The notes under the pieces: generated by a model
What the model was told of the DNA's origin: nothing
The model's database searches: none
Seen by the model: only the letters and a program-made list of their open reading frames with translations
Made by a program: the position numbers and the translations under genes
Shown here: piece by piece, positions 7,120 through 10,917 of the stretch
Layout of the letters: every line of letters starts with the position of its first letter
How positions within the stretch are numbered: position 1 is the stretch's first letter
Assembly: GCA_949511625.1 (NCBI GenBank)
Contig: CATFEX010000041.1
Location: 1-10,917, forward strand
Direction: 5' to 3'
DNA: 10,917 nucleotides
Source: UBA11891 sp003533785
GTDB taxonomy: Bacteria; Bacteroidota; Bacteroidia; Flavobacteriales; Flavobacteriaceae

Positions 7120-10100
7120 TTAAAAGTTAAAGGCTACACCTAACAATGTAGATTGTGTTTGAGGGTTTGTAAAATAGTCAAGCCCTATTGCATTTCCAGT
7201 AGAGTATTGATTCACTTCAGGATCGATTCCAGGAATATTATTTATGTTGATAAGGTTCCTACCTGTAACTGAAAATCTAATACTTTCCAATCCAGTGCTT
7301 GTTTTAAGACCTGCTGAATCCAAAGTGTAGCTTAATGAAAGCTCACGGACCTTGGTCCATGTGGCATCGTAAATGGAAAAGTTATAGGCTTGATTATCTC
7401 CAAAACCTCCCCCAATACCTGTTCTATACCAAGATTCATCTAGAAGCACGTCACCTGCTCCAAAATTTTCAATATTTCCCCTTACTGTAGTTCCTGCAGC
7501 AATGGTATCTCCAGCATAATTAACCAAGTCCTGGGTTAAAGTTATTCTATTGGAGGTTGATGTTGTTGTTCCAAATGCATTCAAAACATGTAGCGTTCTT
7601 GGCGAAAAGTCACCTCCTTGAGAGTGCTCAATAACCATATTTAAAGCAAACTTCTTGTAGTTTAGATTAATGGCTAAACCTGCACGCCAGTCGGGATTCG
7701 GATCGCCCAATACCGTAAAACTTGAAGTAATTTGAGGGAAACCATTTTCGTCTAAATCAAAACTGCCATCAGCATTGGTTTGTGATCCTGTTCCCCAAAG
7801 GGTCCCTAGAGGCTCACCTACACGAGCGACTGATTGAACCGACGCCCCAGGCGACATATTTACAACTTCAGTCCCATATAAATCAGTTACTTCATTTACA
7901 TTTCTAGCCCAATTAAGACTTGCATTTAAGGATAAATCTGTAGTCTGTATTGCATTCCAACCAAGATCAATTTCATATCCCTTGTTCTCCATTGCGCCAA
8001 AGTTTCCATATTGTGTAGAGAAACCGGAAGATGGAGATAAACTTACATTTAACAATATATCTTCAATCTTATTACTGTAGTAGGTAAAAGAGAAAGTTAG
8101 ATTATTATCAAAAAACCTTAAATCAGTACCAAGCTCCCATTCTGTTTTCATCTCTGGTTTTAGATTTGGATTTCCTAAGTTGTTATCAAGCCTAAAACCT
8201 CCTCCAAAAGAATCGATTAAAAGCGGGTCGGAATAGGTAGAATATGAAAATCCACCTTCTGCTAGGGTTTCAAACTGGTGTGGAGAGGGCTGAACCCCAA
8301 CAATTCCGTAGGAGGCACGAAGCTTTCCAAAAGAAATTATATCAGATTCAAGAGCTGTGTTCGTAAAATTCCATGCAACGTCGGCCGCTGGGTAAAAGAA
8401 TGAATCACTCATAGTAGAGGAGGCTTCCAATGCACCTGTTAGATTAACAAATAATTCATCAGAAACACCAAAGTTCAAAACAGCATAACCCCTATTTGAT
8501 TTAATAAACCTCTTTGCATTTTCAAATGTAGAGGCTTCCCGAGAACTATTTAAAGAAGTAGTAACTTTAGTAGCATTTACTAAGAAATTAGAAGCACTAC
8601 CAGAACTTCTGTTGTATTTTCTGTCATTCAAACTCCAACCTACAGTAGCTGTTAAATCAACTGCATCAGATAATTCAAATTCTCCTCGCCCAATAAAGTC
8701 AAAGTTGTTTTCACGGGTAGCTATTTCATCTTCTAAATACTCCCCCACTCTTCTGTTAATTGTAATTGATGAACCAGCACTTCCTTTAGGGAAGAAAAAT
8801 GTTCTTCGATCGTCAGCAAAATCAACGTTGGCTCTAGCTATAAATTGTAACCAATCTGTTGGCTTGATTGTTAGTTGTGGTGTTACTGTAACTCTATTGA
8901 CTTTATTTAAAGACAGTTGTTCATTGGTTGTCCACAATGGGTTGTTATATATAGGATTAGGATTGTTTCCAAGATACCTTCTGTAGGCTCTATGTCTTCT
9001 TGGGAATTCTTCACCAGAAGCACTGGTGTAGACTCCAATGTAATCTCTATTATCAAAGCCAGCCGGTGTTCTTAAATGACCAAGCTGTATACCACCTACA
9101 TTTGAGTTTCCTTGTGTTGCATTGGAATCTGTGAAAGCATAGGCCACTTTATTTGATAAATCCATCCAATCGTTGAGCTTTGCATTGTAATTGAATCGAA
9201 TATTTGTTCTGTCATATCTTGACTCGCGAATAATACCCTCCTGTTGCAAATTGGACAAGCTAAAGAAGTAAGTATTTTTTTCATTTCCACCACTCATAGT
9301 TAAATCATTCTGCCATACAGTTCCAGTTTGAAAGACAGCATTAAAATTTTCTTCAATGAACGTTTCTTGAGAATTTTTCTGAGTGATTGGATAATATATA
9401 TTACCACTCTCAGAAGTGAAAAATCCACCGGATGAATCAACGGTGTCGGCACCTCCAGCACGATCTGGAATATAATCTCCCCAAGATTCACGTGAGCCAG
9501 TAGAAAATTTACCACCTTTTCCTTGGCCCCATACAGACTGTCTTGGAATTCGTTCTGAGATTTCGTCAAAAGAATAGCTTGATGAAACGGTGATTTTGGC
9601 CTTTCCTGATTGACCTTCTTTTGTTGTAATAACAATTACACCATTGGCCGCTCTACTTCCCCACAGGGCTGCAGCAGAGGCTCCCTTAAGGACTTGGAGT
9701 GAAGCAATGTCAGCAGGATTGATATCATTAAGCCTGGACCCAAAGCTAATGGCTCCTGAGCTCGAACTACCCCCGTTGACAATTTTAGTGGTAGCACTAT
9801 TGAGTGGTGATCCATCAACAATGATCAAGGGGTCACTACTTCCTAGAATTGTATTAGCACCTCTGATTCGGACTCTACTGCTTGCACCGGGGTCACCACT
9901 AGTCCTAGAAACACTTAGACCAGCTGCTTTTCCACTAAGGGCGTTGGCAATAGTTGGTTCACCAGATCTTCCCACTGCTTGAGTACTCACAATCGCGGTA
10001 GTGGCTCCTTGTTTATCGCGGCTTTCAGTAAAACCTAAAGCTGTTACCACTACTTCTTGAAGTAGTTGGGAATCTTCTTCTAATAGTATATCTATTGAGG

Positions 10101-10356
10101 ATTGATCACCAACTGTTACTTCTTGAGAGACGAATCCAGTGTAACTTACCTCAATGACACTATTTTCATCACTTACAGTAATGGTGAAATTTCCATCAAA
10201 ATCTGTGCTGACTCCGTTTTGTGTTCCCTGCTCGACTACATTGGCTCCTGGCAAAGGACCATTGGCGTCACTTATAGTACCTTGAATAACCTGTTGAGCG
10301 AAGGTCATTTGTCCTGCTATAAGTGCAAAGCATAAAGTTTTAAATAATATTTTCAT
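7120..10356 (-). CDS. susC: SusC/RagA-family TonB-dependent outer-membrane transporter
   Basis: A 1078-residue TonB-dependent receptor, normal length for SusC. It has a Sec signal peptide (1-20, cleavage A20/Q21) and a carboxypeptidase-regulatory-like domain (about 23-95) with GTISDANGPLPGANV and STDFDGNFTI. The TonB-box-like segment is QEVVVTALG (100-108). The plug (about 112-247) has SGKAAGLSV, RIRGANTI, DPLIIVDGSPLN and VLKGASAAALWGSRAANGV. The beta-barrel fills the rest and ends in aromatic VAFNF, the expected C-terminal signal for barrel insertion. It works with the SusD lipoprotein encoded one base downstream, importing substrate using TonB-ExbBD energy. No anti-sigma/sigma pair, HTCS or SusR-type regulator lies next to it in the window. 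The short plus-strand frames inside it are shadows. Gene symbol denotes family only; the substrate is unknown. Confidence 0.96.
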   Translation of the reverse strand: MKILFKTLCFALIAGQMTFAQQVIQGTISDANGPLPGANVVEQGTQNGVSTDFDGNFTITVSDENSVIEVSYTGFVSQEVTVGDQSSIDILLEEDSQLLQEVVVTALGFTESRDKQGATTAIVSTQAVGRSGEPTIANALSGKAAGLSVSRTSGDPGASSRVRIRGANTILGSSDPLIIVDGSPLNSATTKIVNGGSSSSGAISFGSRLNDINPADIASLQVLKGASAAALWGSRAANGVIVITTKEGQSGKAKITVSSSYSFDEISERIPRQSVWGQGKGGKFSTGSRESWGDYIPDRAGGADTVDSSGGFFTSESGNIYYPITQKNSQETFIEENFNAVFQTGTVWQNDLTMSGGNEKNTYFFSLSNLQQEGIIRESRYDRTNIRFNYNAKLNDWMDLSNKVAYAFTDSNATQGNSNVGGIQLGHLRTPAGFDNRDYIGVYTSASGEEFPRRHRAYRRYLGNNPNPIYNNPLWTTNEQLSLNKVNRVTVTPQLTIKPTDWLQFIARANVDFADDRRTFFFPKGSAGSSITINRRVGEYLEDEIATRENNFDFIGRGEFELSDAVDLTATVGWSLNDRKYNRSSGSASNFLVNATKVTTSLNSSREASTFENAKRFIKSNRGYAVLNFGVSDELFVNLTGALEASSTMSDSFFYPAADVAWNFTNTALESDIISFGKLRASYGIVGVQPSPHQFETLAEGGFSYSTYSDPLLIDSFGGGFRLDNNLGNPNLKPEMKTEWELGTDLRFFDNNLTFSFTYYSNKIEDILLNVSLSPSSGFSTQYGNFGAMENKGYEIDLGWNAIQTTDLSLNASLNWARNVNEVTDLYGTEVVNMSPGASVQSVARVGEPLGTLWGTGSQTNADGSFDLDENGFPQITSSFTVLGDPNPDWRAGLAINLNYKKFALNMVIEHSQGGDFSPRTLHVLNAFGTTTSTSNRITLTQDLVNYAGDTIAAGTTVRGNIENFGAGDVLLDESWYRTGIGGGFGDNQAYNFSIYDATWTKVRELSLSYTLDSAGLKTSTGLESIRFSVTGRNLININNIPGIDPEVNQYSTGNAIGLDYFTNPQTQSTLLGVAFNF

Positions 10357-10441
10357 GATTTGTTTTTATTTATTTAAATATAATAAAACACATTATCAAA
10401 ATAATTTTTTTTACAAAATATTTAAATGTACATTTCAAAAT
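10357..10441. promoter_or_regulatory. AT-rich divergent promoter region between susC and the DASS transporter
   Basis: This 85-bp gap between divergent ATGs is about 90% A+T. It should contain the susC promoter (minus strand) and the transporter promoter (plus strand). On the minus strand TATTTTG occurs at 10442-10436, 10420-10414 and 10403-10397, close to but one base short of the Bacteroidota -7 consensus TAnnTTTG. The copy at 10403-10397 would give a susC leader of about 30-35 bases. No Shine-Dalgarno sequence is visible on either side. The role is inferred from position. Confidence 0.5.
10424..10435. promoter_or_regulatory. 12-bp perfect palindrome, candidate operator
   Basis: AAATGTACATTT reads the same on both strands and lies 6 bp before the transporter ATG. 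It is flanked by two direct copies of CAAAATAT (10414-10421 and 10436-10443) whose starts are 22 bp apart, about two helical turns. The symmetry would suit a dimeric regulator acting on both divergent genes, but AT-rich DNA produces such palindromes by chance fairly easily. Confidence 0.3.
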
Positions 10442-10917
10442 ATGAAATTAAAGAATCAAAGTATCCTTATTCTTGGGCCACTTTTGTTTTTTTTAATACT
10501 GTTTTGGGGGCCCGTAGAAGGTTTGCCGGAAGCCGCTCAGGCAGTCTTGGCGGCTACCGTTTGGATTGCGCTTTGGTGGGTTTTCGAGGTAGTTCCTATC
10601 AGTGTAACAGCCTTACTTCCAATTATTTTATTTCCCATGGCTGGTGGGGTAGATCTTTCTACCACAACCGCAGCTTATGGACACAAGTACATTTTCTTGT
10701 ATATGGGAGGGTTTATGATTGCTATTGCCCTAGAAAAATGGAATTTACATAAACGCATTGCTTTATCCATAATCAATGCTGTAGGAACCAACATCCAACG
10801 AATTGTATTGGGTTTTATGTTGGCGACGGCCTTTTTGTCGATGTGGATTTCTAATACGGCAACTTCTGTTATGATGCTACCAATAGGGATTTCCATTGTG
10901 AAACAGCTCAATGACAA
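10442..10917 (+). CDS. DASS/SLC13-family sodium-coupled dicarboxylate (divalent anion) transporter, N-terminal part, runs off right edge
   Basis: An open frame from ATG at 10442 gives 158 complete codons before the window ends; the family is usually about 450-500 residues, so roughly two thirds is missing. Residues 6-22 form the first membrane segment. WWVFEVVP (45-52) matches the WWxxExxP-like motif of the DASS family. Then come YIFLYMGGFMIAIALEKWNLHKRIAL (83-108, highly typical) and WISNTATSVMMLP (135-147). That segment contains the SNT triplet (S137 N138 T139) that in family members helps bind sodium and the substrate carboxylate. It would be an inner-membrane importer of di- or tricarboxylates such as succinate, malate or similar; sulfate is less likely but not excluded. 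It is divergent from susC and could share its control. A longer-looking frame starting at 10426 is a shadow lacking these motifs. Confidence 0.92.
   Translation, partial: MKLKNQSILILGPLLFFLILFWGPVEGLPEAAQAVLAATVWIALWWVFEVVPISVTALLPIILFPMAGGVDLSTTTAAYGHKYIFLYMGGFMIAIALEKWNLHKRIALSIINAVGTNIQRIVLGFMLATAFLSMWISNTATSVMMLPIGISIVKQLND

Noticed and set aside
8612..8986. 124-codon plus-strand frame inside susC
   Set aside because: No recognisable domain or upstream signals, and it lies wholly antisense to a well-supported TonB receptor. Taken as a shadow frame.
10426..10752. 108-codon plus-strand frame at the transporter start
   Set aside because: The frame starting at 10442 contains the DASS SNT motif and membrane segments. 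This one is Arg/Ser/Tyr-rich without motifs.

Overview
The window looks like a chromosomal segment from a member of the Bacteroidota, most likely a flavobacterium. The evidence is a SusC/SusD outer-membrane pair, several lipoprotein signal peptides, signal peptides ending in Ala-Gln, start codons without visible Shine-Dalgarno sequences, and very AT-rich promoter spacers. No RNA gene, CRISPR array, insertion sequence or integrase was seen.

Layout: (1) 1-591, minus strand: N-terminal third of a secreted CocE/NonD (peptidase S15-like) alpha/beta hydrolase that runs off the left edge. (2) 716-3256, plus strand: a probable two-gene operon encoding an N-acyl-D-amino-acid deacylase-like lipoprotein and an N-formylglutamate-amidohydrolase-like lipoprotein; the second gene starts at a non-ATG codon. 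(3) 3253-5608, minus strand: an overlapping pair encoding a gamma-glutamyltransferase-superfamily Ntn-hydrolase lipoprotein and a small secreted SGNH hydrolase. This pair converges on block 2 and shares a TTAA stop with it. (4) 5642-5672: a strong hairpin with a U-tract that separates block 3 from the upstream susCD genes. (5) 5691-10356, minus strand: susD and susC, one base apart. (6) 10357-10441: an AT-rich divergent promoter region with a 12-bp palindrome between two direct repeats. (7) 10442 to the right edge, plus strand: N-terminal part of a DASS/SLC13 sodium-coupled dicarboxylate transporter.

Taken together: SusCD would bring a substrate across the outer membrane. Five exported or lipid-anchored hydrolases, all from amide- or ester-cleaving families, would process it. 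A dicarboxylate transporter could take up products across the inner membrane. No glycoside hydrolase, polysaccharide lyase or sulfatase is visible, so this resembles a utilisation locus for acylated amino acids, D-amino-acid compounds or modified peptides rather than for a polysaccharide. That functional reading is inference. The most notable sequence-level point is that the GGT-like protein keeps its catalytic Thr-Thr-His but appears to lack most residues that recognise a gamma-glutamyl group, so its substrate is probably not glutathione.
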